Assembly: GCA_963513935.1 (NCBI GenBank) | Contig: OY740769.1 | Span: 67,352,984 to 67,416,983, forward strand | From: Aphrophora alni | Taxonomy: Eukaryota; Arthropoda; Insecta; Hemiptera; Aphrophoridae | Direction of reading: 5' to 3' | Length of the DNA stretch: 64,000 nucleotides | Shown: piece by piece, positions 22,080 through 32,559 of the stretch | Numbering within the stretch: position 1 is the first letter of the stretch | Layout of the letters: each line of letters begins with the position of its first letter | Translations under genes and position numbers: made by a program | The notes under the pieces: model-generated | Told to the model about the DNA's origin: nothing | Database searches by the model: none | What the model saw: the letters and a program-made list of their open reading frames with translations, nothing else

Positions 22080-22880
22080 TAAAGATATCAAAATTGTGAT
22101 CGTTACAACTTTTAGCTCTTTTGTATATTACTGCACCGCATTCGACAAATAGATGGTGTGGGGTTTCTTCAACCTCTTGGAAGAATCTGCAGCTCTCATA
22201 ATTTTCCATTCAGATCCTTCTGAGGCGTTCCCTGAGCCTACAATTTCTCGATAGAAAGAGTCCTTTGGTCTCTTTAAGCCTAGATATTTTTCCCCATAAG
22301 TGGGGTCCTACAGTCTTTCTTCTTTCATTTTCTTCTAGTGGCGGGAGTGAGTTTTCCGTTCTTGTTGGGTGCTTCTTCCAGGAGTGTGATTTCCCCTGAC
22401 TGTTCTCTATTAGGTTTATTATCTCTATGTTGTGGAGAATCTCAAAGCAGCGAACTCCTCATTCTGACAGACACCATTATATGAGCACATTGAGTTGTGG
22501 TGACCTCCCACACTAGCTTATTATTTTCCATTTCTCTCTTAAAGTTTTTCATACGAATAGTTCTTGAAGGTACTGTGAGAGCTCACCAAGTACCTCACAG
22601 ACTCCATATGCGATACCTTTTCCTTGGTGCCATTCATCCACTTATCATGGGTCGCTTTACACATTAAGGTTTGGCTAGAAATATAAGAAAAAGGGAGGAT
22701 ATGAAGGCGTAGTAGTGGGGATTCAAGGTGAAGGCTGACAGAATTGATCAAGGATACATCTCTACGGAAGTGTAAAGTAGTGCAGGTCTCAGGTAAGACC
22801 TTAAAACAGCATGAAGGGTAGGGATCTGAGAAGACTGTTTGTAGTGGTTTCCCACTAACCAATGGATTTGGCAAACCCCT
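22080..22880 (-). pseudogene. C-terminal relic of a non-LTR retrotransposon ORF2
   Basis: The minus strand encodes SRNCRLRERLRRI, then YESCRFFQEVEETPHHLFVE and CGAV (about 22130-22250). A C..C/F..EEET..H.L..C block is the zinc-knuckle-like tail after the RNase H or RT domain of Jockey/R1-type LINEs. Upstream (22250-22880) the frames read through with breaks and could hold RNase H remnants, but no catalytic residues are assignable. The 111-codon ORF at 22539-22874 has no signature of its own. Confidence 0.5.
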
Positions 22881-23618
22881 ATGTTACCTTAATGAACTGT
22901 AACTAAAACAAAATGTCTTAAGATTTTCTAATAAATTTAATTATTTTGTCATTTTTAAATATATTAATTTTTATATTTGTACATATTAGATTGGAAACAT
23001 TTAGACTTTGTTTTAATAAACCCATTTTTTGAACAAATGAACGTGTTGACTTTTACTAATCAATATAAATGAAAATATAAACTTTAATTCTTTTTGGCCA
23101 TTTATAACAGTAAATGTTTCTTCTACACTTTTTCTTCTAACGCTTACAATATTATACTACAGAATATTTAAAAAAACAAAACCTTTCAGCTAGATAATTG
23201 GTCTGTTCAGTAAGAAATAGTACACCTTGATGTTGGAAAATACAAGCAACTAATTAAGGAAAGGAAGATATGGAAATTTAGAATAATTTTGTCTTCAATT
23301 ATATAATATAATTAATAAAACGAGTATACTTACCTTTTATTCAAATAACTATAATCAAAATATGAACAATTTTTAAGTCTATTAATAATAATTGTTGTGT
23401 TTGGAATGTTGTGAGGGGGTGGGGTAGAGGATACAATTGTAACAGAGGATGTGAAGATAACAAGTTTGTTATGAGGAGTTAGTGTGGTGAAAGCCCTAAC
23501 TTGTCTTGAGCTGTCTACATAGACACCAAGATAAAATGTAAATATATATATCTTTTATTTTTGTCATGAGAATAAATATGAGTACCATATAAATTATCCA
23601 TTTATTTATTTCTTGCAG
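22881..23618. other. Intron sequence, no other feature
   Basis: AT-rich. TTTATTTCTTGCAG at the end is a strong acceptor for the following exon. Confidence 0.45.
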
Positions 23619-23710
23619 AATTGAGCAATGTGAGTCATGTTGGAAGAAAGAGAAACTACGAAAGAGATTGATGTGCCCCGATAATTTGAAACAGGGTATA
23701 AGCAAAAGAA
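23619..23710 (+). CDS. Second coding exon of the unidentified membrane protein
   Basis: Flanked by TTCTTGCAG and GTGAGC. In the phase set by the 19388 donor it reads IEQCESCWKKEKLRKRLMCP and DNLKQGISKR. This is a cysteine-containing, strongly basic segment that would follow the membrane helix by about 13 residues, on the cytoplasmic side if WKKIR is a stop-transfer. The CESC pair plus a later Cys could bind metal or be lipid-modified, but that is speculation. The exon ends in phase 1. The next candidate exon at 31119 starts in phase 0, so at least one exon is missing between them or they belong to different genes. Confidence 0.5.
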
Positions 23711-24196
23711 GTGAGCATCATAAAAATTAACAGACTTCTGTAATCGAGTGCTTAATATACTATTATTTATTTGTAACTTAATAAAATGATTTTAGTACCT
23801 TGGTTTGACCTAATTTATAATATAATTTATTTCCAGATAAAATATTTCTGGGTAATATAACCATCTTAAGAAGTGAAACTTATTGTTTTAGTATTTGTGT
23901 TAATCCAAACAACAAGAATGTAATAAAACTATTCCAAATGCCATTAGGGATGATTTATTAAATTATTATAATCAAAAAGCATTGAGTTGTAACACTAATT
24001 TCAATATTAGGTTATCAGTTAGATATAGCCTAAAGTTAATACCGTATATTGGGTGTCTGAAAAAGCATAGTGTGGGCTAATATTTACATGGTTGGTGAAA
24101 AAATTAACTACATTTTGGTGATTGTATGAGTAACATGAAATTTATTTCCTAAAACGAAACAAACAATATTCCATGTCTCAGACAAGTTTCTCAATA
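23711..24196. other. No gene seen
   Basis: AT-rich; a possible 15-base micro-exon after TTTATTTCCAG at 23836 does not restore phase and was not accepted. Confidence 0.4.
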
Positions 24197-24534
24197 TCTA
24201 TACTCGTATAATTATATAAAAAAGTCAAAACCCACTGACTGATCACAAAATGTTTGGATCCAAGAAGCCTAGAGCTATGAATTTTTTACATGGTTTTTGG
24301 GTAGGTCTGTAGACGCGTACTAAGATAGGGTTTTGAAAATGTTCCAGTCTAGGGGTGTTTTTAACCCCTAAAACCATTATCACATCTTTGTTATTTATGG
24401 CTCGATTTTGATCAATATTGTTGTATTTGAGCATATTTATTTCCTTAGCCCCACCATTAGTGTTGTGTTAAAAAAATTATAACCTTATAAAACTATCTCA
24501 ACTATCCCCAGATGAAACTGGGGCCATCAGCTAG
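24197..24534 (+). mobile_element. Short non-autonomous Helitron
   Basis: The left end begins TCTATACTCG, close to the Helitron 5' consensus TCTATACTA. The right end has the classical 3' structure: a hairpin CCCCAG-ATGAAA-CTGGGG at 24506-24523, seven bases, then CTAG at 24531-24534. The element sits between A (24196) and T (24535), as Helitrons do, with no target duplication. At 338 bp it encodes no Rep/helicase and must have been moved by one supplied in trans. Confidence 0.85.
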
Positions 24535-25366
24535 TAAAATAATACATTCATCAGCTTATGAAAATCGTTAATTCAAAATTTAATAAAGACAATATATATT
24601 ACAGGATTTGACTTGTAATAAAGGAGTCCTTCACTGTATCATAATTCAAGAATCAGAGTTTTATGAAATTATTTTCTAGATACTAAATCCAATGATAATT
24701 TATCATCTATCTTTTCATTTGTTGTACTATCAAAAAACATAATATTTCAAGTAATTTTCTATGTAACTCAAATCTCCAATATTTCAAAACAGAAAGATCC
24801 TCAATTGTTTATTACTTCGATTTTAATATACTTCCGGATATCATTTTGAAGTCTTAAAGAAATTGTTAAGAATTAGACTAATTATACAGATATTAAAAAG
24901 AAGATGTAAAAAAATAAGAGGATAGAATAAAAAAAAATATGCGAACATTCACTGTAGTGTAATGAATTAGTTAAATTTTGTACACATTACAACTTAAAGT
25001 CAATTACATCTTAAATGCTTTAAAGTTATTCAATTTATATTTTAGAGATGAAAGAAAGAGAAAAAGGGGGTTTTAAATTAAAATAACAAAATATAGAAAG
25101 TCTACAATTAATATTTAAATATAGTACAGTACGATAAATATAGTGTTTGTAGCAAGCACTCTTTTTAATGAAACAGCTTCTTGAATTTCTTCTGATCTTA
25201 TATTTTTTAGTCAATCATCTCTTATTTAAATTCAAAACGGGATCTCTACCTCTCATAAATACATTAGTTTAAAAATCTTAATTTTACAGCATCCCCATCT
25301 AATGTAGGCTTTGTTATTTTCTGTAATTTTTTATTATCATACAGGAGCGTTTCTTTCCCAGGCATC

Positions 25367-25369
<3 letters not shown>
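24535..25369. other. No gene seen
   Basis: AT-rich with oligo-A tracts; nothing supportable. Confidence 0.5.

Positions 25370-25404
<35 letters not shown>
25370..25404. repeat. (TA)n microsatellite
   Basis: About 17 TA units. Confidence 0.95.
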
Positions 25405-25407
<3 letters not shown>

Positions 25408-25769
25408 TGTGTTTTAAATACATTAAATTAACCCCATCGTCATCAAGTTTGGGCTAGCCAGTAATTTGTAATTTTTTATATTCAAAAGACACCCGAATTA
25501 TTTTTACGAGAACTTTTTATTTCAAGAACAATATCTTAATTTTCAACAATCTTCTAATATCTTTATCCGTCTGATTAATACTCATATTGAACGTAAAATG
25601 AATGCAAAACCCGGTTATCTACTAAATATAAATATAAACTTTACATTCTATCTGGTCTTCCACGACTGTCATTAACTTATGGCTTTTCAAAACTTTCCTT
25701 AAAAAATGGCGCGAATTTAAAAACAACACACATGTTCAAAAGTGTTAAAATTATGACGATTAAAACTAT

Positions 25770-26065
25770 AGATTCAACTTATTCAAAACTGCCATTCATA
25801 AGACCTCTTAGTATTCATCAGTCCTGTCTATCTGTGACCTTTTATATTCGACGCCCATTGATAGCTGTAAGCAAACATGGTGAATTATTGAACAATATTC
25901 TGTAAAATTACTCTCTTTTATCAGGAGCCGATAAATACTAAAGATTCAAGGTATTCAAAATCGCCATTCATAACTTTACCAAACACACAGACCTCCTAAT
26001 ATTCATAAGTCATGTCTACTGATCACCCTCTAACACTACGCCCATTGTTAACTTTAATGAGTTAT
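25770..26065. repeat. Diverged ~178-bp direct duplication
   Basis: GATTCAA.TTATTCAAAA..GCCATTCATAA, then AGTATTCAT.AGTC.TGTCTA and CGCCCATTG, occur in the same order from 25770 and from 25945. Copies differ by indels. Non-coding; this leads directly into the GC-richer repeat at 26080. Confidence 0.6.
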
Positions 26066-26079
26066 CGCAAAAAAAGTCA

Positions 26080-26640
26080 TAACAATACTCTGATTTGTAT
26101 TCACAATGATGACATCATAAGCACTACATTTCGGAGAGGGCATCGACCCCTGCGTAGGTCAGGAAACACAAATCACAACAAAAACAACATTCCAAGGAGG
26201 ACATTGACAACACAATGCTATGTCTGGACATTCCTGAGATGTCACTCACCCCGCTGGGGTTAGAGGAAGTAAATCATAACAGCTACAGGTCCCAGAATCC
26301 CGCAAATCATAACAAAAACAACATTCTAAGGAGGACATAGACCCTGCAATGCTATGTCCGGAGTTTCTGGAGAGGTCATTTACACTGCGGTAGATAGAAG
26401 AACGCAAATCATAATGGCTACAGAGCCCGGACCCCGATAACTGAGGAGATCATCGACTGCGCAGACACTCCGCTGTCCAGACTGCGGTCATTGGCACCTT
26501 CAGACCGTGGAAATACCATAAAATTGCTACAGAATGGACTACAGCATCCGGAATGCGGAAATGATGTCTTTGGAATGCGGAGGTCATCTCTCTGAAATTC
26601 AGAAATCATCACAATGGAATCGGAAGTGTCCTGGAGTTGC
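26080..26640. repeat. Degenerate ~130-bp minisatellite, GC-richer than surroundings
   Basis: Units around AAATCA.AACAAAAACAACATTC, AAGGAGGACAT and CAATGCTATGTC.GGA, with a GAGATGTCA-type ending, begin at about 26160, 26285 and (weaker) 26405. Further decayed pieces (TCTGGAATGCGGA, GGAATGCGGAGGTCATC) follow to 26640. ORFs across it on both strands are by-products of repetition. This composition break may mark an old transposon interior. Confidence 0.55.
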
Positions 26641-27499
26641 TATTATCCAAGTATTATTAAGTTTAAATGTCCTTAAGCAATAGTATTTATTCCGTTATCA
26701 CAAATTATTTGTGTGTCGTCATAAACATATAATGCTAATTTATTTACACTTAGTTTCTATATAGTTCAATCTACAATCTACATTCTTTTCTGATTGATGT
26801 AAAATACTTCAAACAAGTTTCAAAATCATTTAAAGTAATTTTATTTTTGACATCAAAGTTTGTTATGTCTTTTCCTTTCTTCTGTGTGCATATTTTTCCA
26901 TCAGTGTTAATATTTATAAAAGAATATACTATCGGTTGTAAACCAATAAATTTACATTTCACAATTTTGTACAGTTTAACATTTATTTTTTCTTCTTTAG
27001 TAAGTAATAGTAGTAATAGGACACTTTTAAAATGAATTTACCTATTAAATTAGCTATTTCAATTACATAATATAATATAAATTTGTTAGCAGCATCTTTT
27101 TAGGTAATTTCTAGAGGCAAAACATTTGTATCAGTTACAACATAAACACAAAAACTTATAGGCTCATGTATATCACGAAAAAAAGTAAATTTTGACACTT
27201 TCGTTATTTTCTTTTAATAGATATTCGAAATCTACATAAGTTACAAATAAGAACAAAAAAACTATAATGGTAATTTTAAAAATTAAACTTGCTTAAAAAT
27301 AATGATCAGGCATGATAGCTAGTATAGGTTTATTTGGTATACATATTTTAAATGACCTTCTAATTTAATCTCTTTGTCTTGACCCTGATAATATGTAAAA
27401 CATCTTTTACATATAGATATTGCATACATGTTTTTATTTAACTGTGTACTAATTAATGTAGAAAAAAATATGTATATAATAATTGTAAATATTATTTGA
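26641..27499. other. No gene seen
   Basis: AT-rich; overlapping short ORFs on both strands at 26771-27035 lack motifs. Confidence 0.5.
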
Positions 27500-27700
27500 A
27501 AACGGGGTTTTGAAATTAATTTATTTTAAAATAAAAGAAAAAAGTTTGCTCAGCTTTATGGGCGCCAGGTTACCAATTTTTAAAAGTCAAAAGTTAAAGT
27601 TTTTATTAAACAAAAAATACTCGGTCGTGATTTCTTTTAAAAGTGTACTTCCAAGTGGTTTCATGGTAAATAAGAAGTCCTTTTTTAAAATTTCATCGAT
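27500..27700 (-). repeat. Dispersed repeat with a GGCGCC core (copy 1)
   Basis: GCTCAGCTTTATGGGCGCCAG here matches GCACAGCTTTTATGGGCGCCAG at about 43510 and, inverted, CTGGCGCCCATTAGCTGAGC at about 51658. Shared flanking words are TTCTTTTAAAAG and GTACT. Read on the minus strand, TGGCGCCC follows an ..ACA end in the other copies, which is the layout of an LTR followed by a tRNA primer-binding site. So this may be the LTR/primer-site junction of an old retrotransposon. Confidence 0.5.
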
Positions 27701-27846
27701 TACATAATACCAGTACCAACCTACCAACCTTTCACGCTGGGATGTTGATAGACTTGTAGGATGAGTAACATCGTTGTAGGTGTAAACAACTCTTGAATGA
27801 CAAATTAGTGGGAAATGATTAATTAATTGAAAAGACCTTTAAAGAT

Positions 27847-27847
<1 letters not shown>

Positions 27848-27938
<91 letters not shown>
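27848..27938. repeat. (GA)n microsatellite
   Basis: About 45 uninterrupted GA units. The poly-RE and poly-SL reading frames across it are artefacts. Confidence 0.98.
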
Positions 27939-27939
<1 letters not shown>

Positions 27940-27941
<2 letters not shown>

Positions 27942-28870
27942 CATTGGTTTGATAAGGAATGTGAAAAGAAAGTATTAATGAAGAACAATGATAGAGTAAG
28001 ATTGATTCATCGGAAAAAAGATAGAACTGAGAGTTATACAGAGCCAATAGAAAAAAAGCAAACCATACACAGAGGAGAAAGATAAGGGAATATCTGAAAC
28101 AATGAGTGCAAACAACTGAGGAACTACAAGAACAAAAAACCATTAGAGACATGTATCGGGATGTGAGAATAACATCGAAGAGCTATTAAGCAAAACTTAA
28201 TGTCTACAGACAATATCAATATCGGGAGATAAAATAATGAATAAATGGGCAAAATTTTTGAGGATACCTTAAACAAGCCTTAGAACAGAGAGGAAGAAGT
28301 AAGAGAAGGGATTGCACTTTTTGTGGGGATATCATCCTTAGACAACTTAAAGTATGGAATAGGCAGACATAGAAATGAGAAGGCTTCTTGGAGAGGATCA
28401 AACCATTTCAGAACTAATCAAGCAGAGAGGACCATCATTAGTCAATAACATATATAAGCTAATAATCAAATTATGGAGTGATGCGGAAATGCCAAGTGTT
28501 TGCAACATTTGGGTTATCTGCCTTAGGGGCCTATATTGAGGAAAGTGATAAAACACAGTGTAGCAATTATTATAAAGAAATATCTCTCATGAGTTATGAT
28601 TATAAGGTATTTTCAGTGATTCTGCTAAAGAAGCTCAGAAATTAATTATACTGAAGAAATCCTTGGTGAAGACCAATATGGTGTTGGAGAGAATGGATAT
28701 ACAACTCATCAGATTTTCAAAATGTGACATCAGTTGAAAAATACTTTGAGTATGATCAGGATCTTCATTAATTATAAAACAAGCCTGTGAAAGTGTTAGT
28801 GTAAGAAATTTAATGAAATTATTACAAGAATTGGGAATTCCTAGAAAATTGACAAAGTGAAAGAAGTGAC
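27940..28870 (+). pseudogene. Decayed non-LTR retrotransposon reverse transcriptase
   Basis: The plus strand carries, in broken frames, the spacer after the endonuclease (WFDKECEKKVLMKNNDRVRL near 27947) and the RT finger region: NIYKLIIKLWSDAEMPSVC near 28447, SNYYKEISLMSYDYKVFSVI near 28563, ILGEDQYGVGENGYTTHQIF near 28655. The last is the family's GE.Q.GFR..RST.DQIF motif. EYDQDLH then precedes the end of recognisable RT. The catalytic YxDD region is not seen. The GA microsatellite sits exactly at its 5' boundary. LINE clade not assignable with confidence (RTE- or Jockey-like). Confidence 0.7.
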
Positions 28871-30329
28871 ACTAAGAGATTAGATAATTTCATTACCAAA
28901 ATAGTTCACTTCCTTTATAAAAGACACTTTTGATGTACATTGTCTTTGTTCTACATCGGACACGTTTACATAAACAATACGCTTACACTTTTTAAGTTCT
29001 TCTAAGTCCAAATATTCAGTTTCCAGACACACACGTAACTGCATTGTTACTACATAACACTTTTTAGTAAAACAGTTTGTTATTTATGAAGAAAACACTT
29101 TTCTTATTAGTTTTCCTTGTCCAAAAGTGGACATGGCCGTCCTGGCCGACGTCGTCTCACTTCGAAGGTTTATTCCAGACTAAACCAAAAACCAACTCGG
29201 TTGGTGCGTTCAATCTGCCAGTCTTCATTCTTTGTGTTCAAATTGTTTATACTGCATTTTTTAAATTAAAAAAGTTTATAATCATTTTAGTTACTAAAGT
29301 ACATAGAATAAATTTCTCTGATCATCTACCATTACCCATTTTATTTCAAATTTGGTGCCTTTTAAGTTATTCAAAGAAAAACAAAATATATTTATTGCTT
29401 GCCTCATCATCTAGACATTTATACCCCACTATGTGTAAGATTAATGTATATATCCAATTCCATCCAAGATCAAAGAACCAAAAATGTACATTATTGCATG
29501 TGAGATCAAACAAATTACACATGTCAGAAGTTATAACATTTTGACCCAGTTGGGATATAAACAAATTTAAAAAAAAAAAAAAAAAATATAGGGTTCTGAT
29601 AAACCAGCTTAAAAGATTGTAAAAATTAATGTTAAACAACCCAGCCACCTATGGGACTTAATAACGAAAGCAATTGTTGAAGATAATTACAACGGAACTG
29701 TCTGTGGAAGCCCGGGATTTGTTTTAAGAAAAGGAAAAGAAAAATAGCATTGAACCTTTTACTGTTCAGACGTATTTAATAAATATCATAAATAATTTCA
29801 AGTGAAATAAGATTAAATATACTTTTAAAACATAAATTTATACAATTAAATAATTGGTAAAGTACCAGATGAAATTTGAACTTTTGAAAAGGTAATACAT
29901 ATCTAAATTTATTTACCTAAATTATAAAACAGTGATTTGAAGTGAGCAATATGAATTTAAATCAGCCACCATTAATACCAAATTTGTAACTTGAACTTGA
30001 ACTATTTTAGCATTTTGTAAAATTCACTAGTTTTAGATATTTCATACTGTAGCCTATAGTCATAAGTTTATATATTTTTCTGATTGCATATTTAATAGAC
30101 CAGGATCCTTTTAACCCGAGAAATAGAGTCATAATTTGTTATTTGTAAATATGTTTAATGTTTAAGTGCTCTAGAAACCTATGATTGTAAATGTGAATAT
30201 AGCCTATAATAAAAAGATATTATAAAAAAAGGCCTAGTTTATTAAATATTTTTATTACAAGCTACCTGATATCTCAAAGAGAGTTCTGAAATTAATAATA
30301 AAATTAATATAAAATAAGAGAATGTTAAA
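28871..30329. other. No gene seen
   Basis: Contains a poly-A tract at 29567-29586. The long plus ORF at 29077-29544 has no recognisable motif and atypical composition (many K, F, I), so it is left unannotated. It lies between the Borealin 3' end and the exon at 23619. Confidence 0.45.
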
Positions 30330-30430
30330 TTTTAAAACAAAATATATTCATGTGTTTTTATTTAGAACAAAACTGTTTTAGATGATCTTGTAAAACCTTC
30401 AAATAGGCCTTCATTGTTTCATCAAACTTG
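30330..30430 (-). repeat. Tandem duplicate of the Borealin terminal exon end (copy in the 3' UTR)
   Basis: 30330-30430 repeats 30439-30540 at a 109-bp offset with about 90% identity. On the minus strand it still reads FDETMKAYLKVLQDHLKQFC and SK then TAA, against FDETTKGYLKTLQNHINQFC and SK in the functional copy. Frame, stop codon and the overlapping AATAAA are all kept. It lies downstream of the genuine stop, so by default it would be 3' UTR. The base before the copy is an AG (AACAAG), leaving open use as an alternative last exon. Confidence 0.8.
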
Positions 30431-30466
30431 TTAATAAAATTTAAAACAAAATATATTCATGCATTT

Positions 30467-30586
30467 TTATTTAGAACAAAACTGATTTATATGATTTTGT
30501 AAAGTCTTCAAATAGCCCTTCGTTGTTTCATCAAACTCAGGAATATCAATAGGTGTTTCACCAGATGTTGGCATGATAGAGAAGAC
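30467..30586 (-). CDS. Borealin-like protein, last exon (C-terminus)
   Basis: Acceptor TTACACAG, then VFSIMPTSGETPIDIPEFDE followed by TTKGYLKTLQNHINQFCSK and TAA at 30469-30467. In Borealin the C-terminal domain dimerises and helps target the chromosomal passenger complex (Aurora B, INCENP, Survivin). The last ~40 residues form a helix as here. The exon starts in phase 0, matching the 31606 donor. AATAAA overlaps the stop codon (TCTAAATAAAAA), so polyadenylation could occur very close by. A near copy of the second half of this exon follows downstream. Confidence 0.75.
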   Translation of the reverse strand, partial: VFSIMPTSGETPIDIPEFDETTKGYLKTLQNHINQFCSK

Positions 30587-31118
30587 CTGTGTAAATAGCA
30601 TAACTTATTAAACAAAACAATTCTTATATAGACAGCATAGTGATTTCATAATAAATAAAATATCAACAAGAATTAACTAAAATTACATTGGGGCTAGAGT
30701 TAATTATGTTTTTTCTTTCTGTTTAAAGGTGAAAAACTCTCAGTTACCATTGCCTTAAAAAAAAGAGAAAGAAAAGAACATAAAGTATATATCTCTAGCC
30801 CTAAAATACTCTAATAGCATCAGGGTAGGAAGGAAACAAGTGTTGGGCAAGAGATAACTGACAGAAAGATGCAAGAGAGTGATCAACAAAAAACAAAGTG
30901 AAAAAAATGTGTACCTCCAACTAATGCCCTTGGGATTGCCAAGCCCATATTCACAATAGTGAGCTTCTGAGGATTAGTGTTAATGATAAATCCTAGATTA
31001 TACCAACTCTAATCTTCCTTGAGAACCAAGAAAAGTTGAATAAACTATTTTAGGGGAAATTAAAAATATACAATAAGGAGTTAATAAGAATATTTACTTA
31101 CATCTTTATATTTTACAG

Positions 31119-31175
31119 AAAATATTGGAATGTGACCATTCGGAAGAACAGTTCAAGGAACTAAACCAACAAACA
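31119..31175 (+). CDS. Candidate plus-strand exon nested in a Borealin intron
   Basis: TATATTTTACAG precedes 19 codons KILECDHSEEQFKELNQQT, followed by GTAAGT. The splice signals are strong and the content is protein-like (acidic, helical). It begins and ends in phase 0, joining in phase to the exon at 34601. It is not in phase with the exon at 23619-23710. Family unknown. It lies on the strand opposite Borealin, between Borealin's last two exons. Confidence 0.45.
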
Positions 31176-31605
31176 GTAAGTGTAAAATTATTTGTATAGG
31201 TTCTATAAAATATATTTATTGTTAGGTTTGTTATAAGAGATAGATTGTTTGAATAGTTAGAATTCTTTTGTTTGAACTTTTAACGGAACAAGCTCATAAT
31301 TATAACTAATTTTGACTATTTCTATTTTAAATTCATAAAAATAAGTATTTGCTACTTACTTAGATGATCAAAATAATGAATAAATATAAAAGATTTTAAA
31401 ATAGTTTGTTTCCCAAGCAAAAAACTATATCATTATTAATGTTTGAAAAATCTAATAAAATAATAATTCATATACATAAAACTTTTCTTATTCTAATATT
31501 TACACACTCATTTTCAAACATTAACCTTAAACCTAGCAAAAAACTATGTTATTTATTGATGACAAAAAAAAAAAAAACCAAAATAAAACTTTTCTTATTA
31601 CTTAC

Positions 31606-31806
31606 TCTCCCATCTCCAAAAGGGACAGTAACATGAGGCAATTCATCATGCAAGATTGTTGACACTAATAAAGGACTGCCTTTCATTGATACAGCGACTT
31701 CTCCTAGTTTTGGAAGTCTTATTATGTTCATTGGTGTGGTAGGATTCATTTTTGGAGTAATAGCTGTATGATTTGATATTGAATATTGTAAAGAAGTATT
31801 TGGTGT
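31606..31806 (-). CDS. Borealin-like protein, penultimate exon
   Basis: This 67-codon exon runs from TTTTTAG to GTAAGT. Key stretch: ITPKMNPTTPMNIIRLPKLG, then EVAVSMKGSPLLVS and HVTVPFGDGR. It aligns by eye with the conserved Borealin C-terminal region (human pattern: LTPRFDSR...GERIYNISGNGSPL...LTVPVGGG), including the TP(K/R), GE, S.(K/G)GSPL and TVP..(D/G)G positions. This is the main evidence for the gene's identity. Both splice junctions are phase 0. Confidence 0.8.
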
Positions 31807-32559
31807 CTAAAAACAGATAAAATACCGCATAGTAAATTTAAATACACAATTTAAAAAATTTAGGTTTATTTTTGTATAAGTAAATGTTTAAATGCTTCTG
31901 AAGTGAACAAGTTCACAAAAACCATGTACATAAAATTTGTTTCATATTGTAATTACCCAGAACTGTAAAGTGATTTAACATATTTACTAATTTAAAACTT
32001 TGAATATATAAAATTACCTATAGTAGTTTCTAAATCTATGATCGCAACTTGGTCCTGACAGACATGGCAAATATGTATATATAGGGATCTTTATGAGCAT
32101 ACAAATTTCATGTTCCTATCTTTATTTCATAGTAGCTAATATCTTTACATTCAGACAACAATGATTAATGTACGACATAGGGCAAACAAAAATTTAATAG
32201 GATATTTTTTACGAACTGACTAATTTTTTTAAATCAGCGCTATCATGTTTTGGAAATATGCAACTTTGATTCTTTGTATAGGCTACACTTTAAATATCTT
32301 TTGAGGCTTTGGGATTTAGGAAAATGTACTCTATAAAACAAATAATAGCTTCTGAAACTCACACACTTTTTAAAAACTGATAAACTAAAAATATGTTTTA
32401 TAAACTGAAAATATTCACAAAACTTACATGAATTGGAATGTTGACACTCTTTATAACTTTGGTGTTGCCAAAATGATTTTTTATACAAAATACCAGTTAT
32501 TTTATTTCTTAAAAGGGTTAATTAATAATTCATAAATATTATATCACCATATGTTGATA
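31807..32559. other. Borealin intron, no other feature
   Basis: AT-rich; a minus ORF at 32243-32488 has no motif. Confidence 0.5.

Noticed and set aside
23848..23862. 15-base micro-exon candidate ATAAAATATTTCTGG
   Set aside because: It does not restore phase between 23710 and 31119 and is too short to support.
27823..28152. ORFs of RE and SL dipeptides across the GA repeat
   Set aside because: They are translations of the (GA)n microsatellite, not genes.
29077..29544. 155-codon plus ORF
   Set aside because: No domain, biased to K/F/I, no splice or promoter support; AT-rich chance ORF is more likely, though length makes it worth an RNA check.
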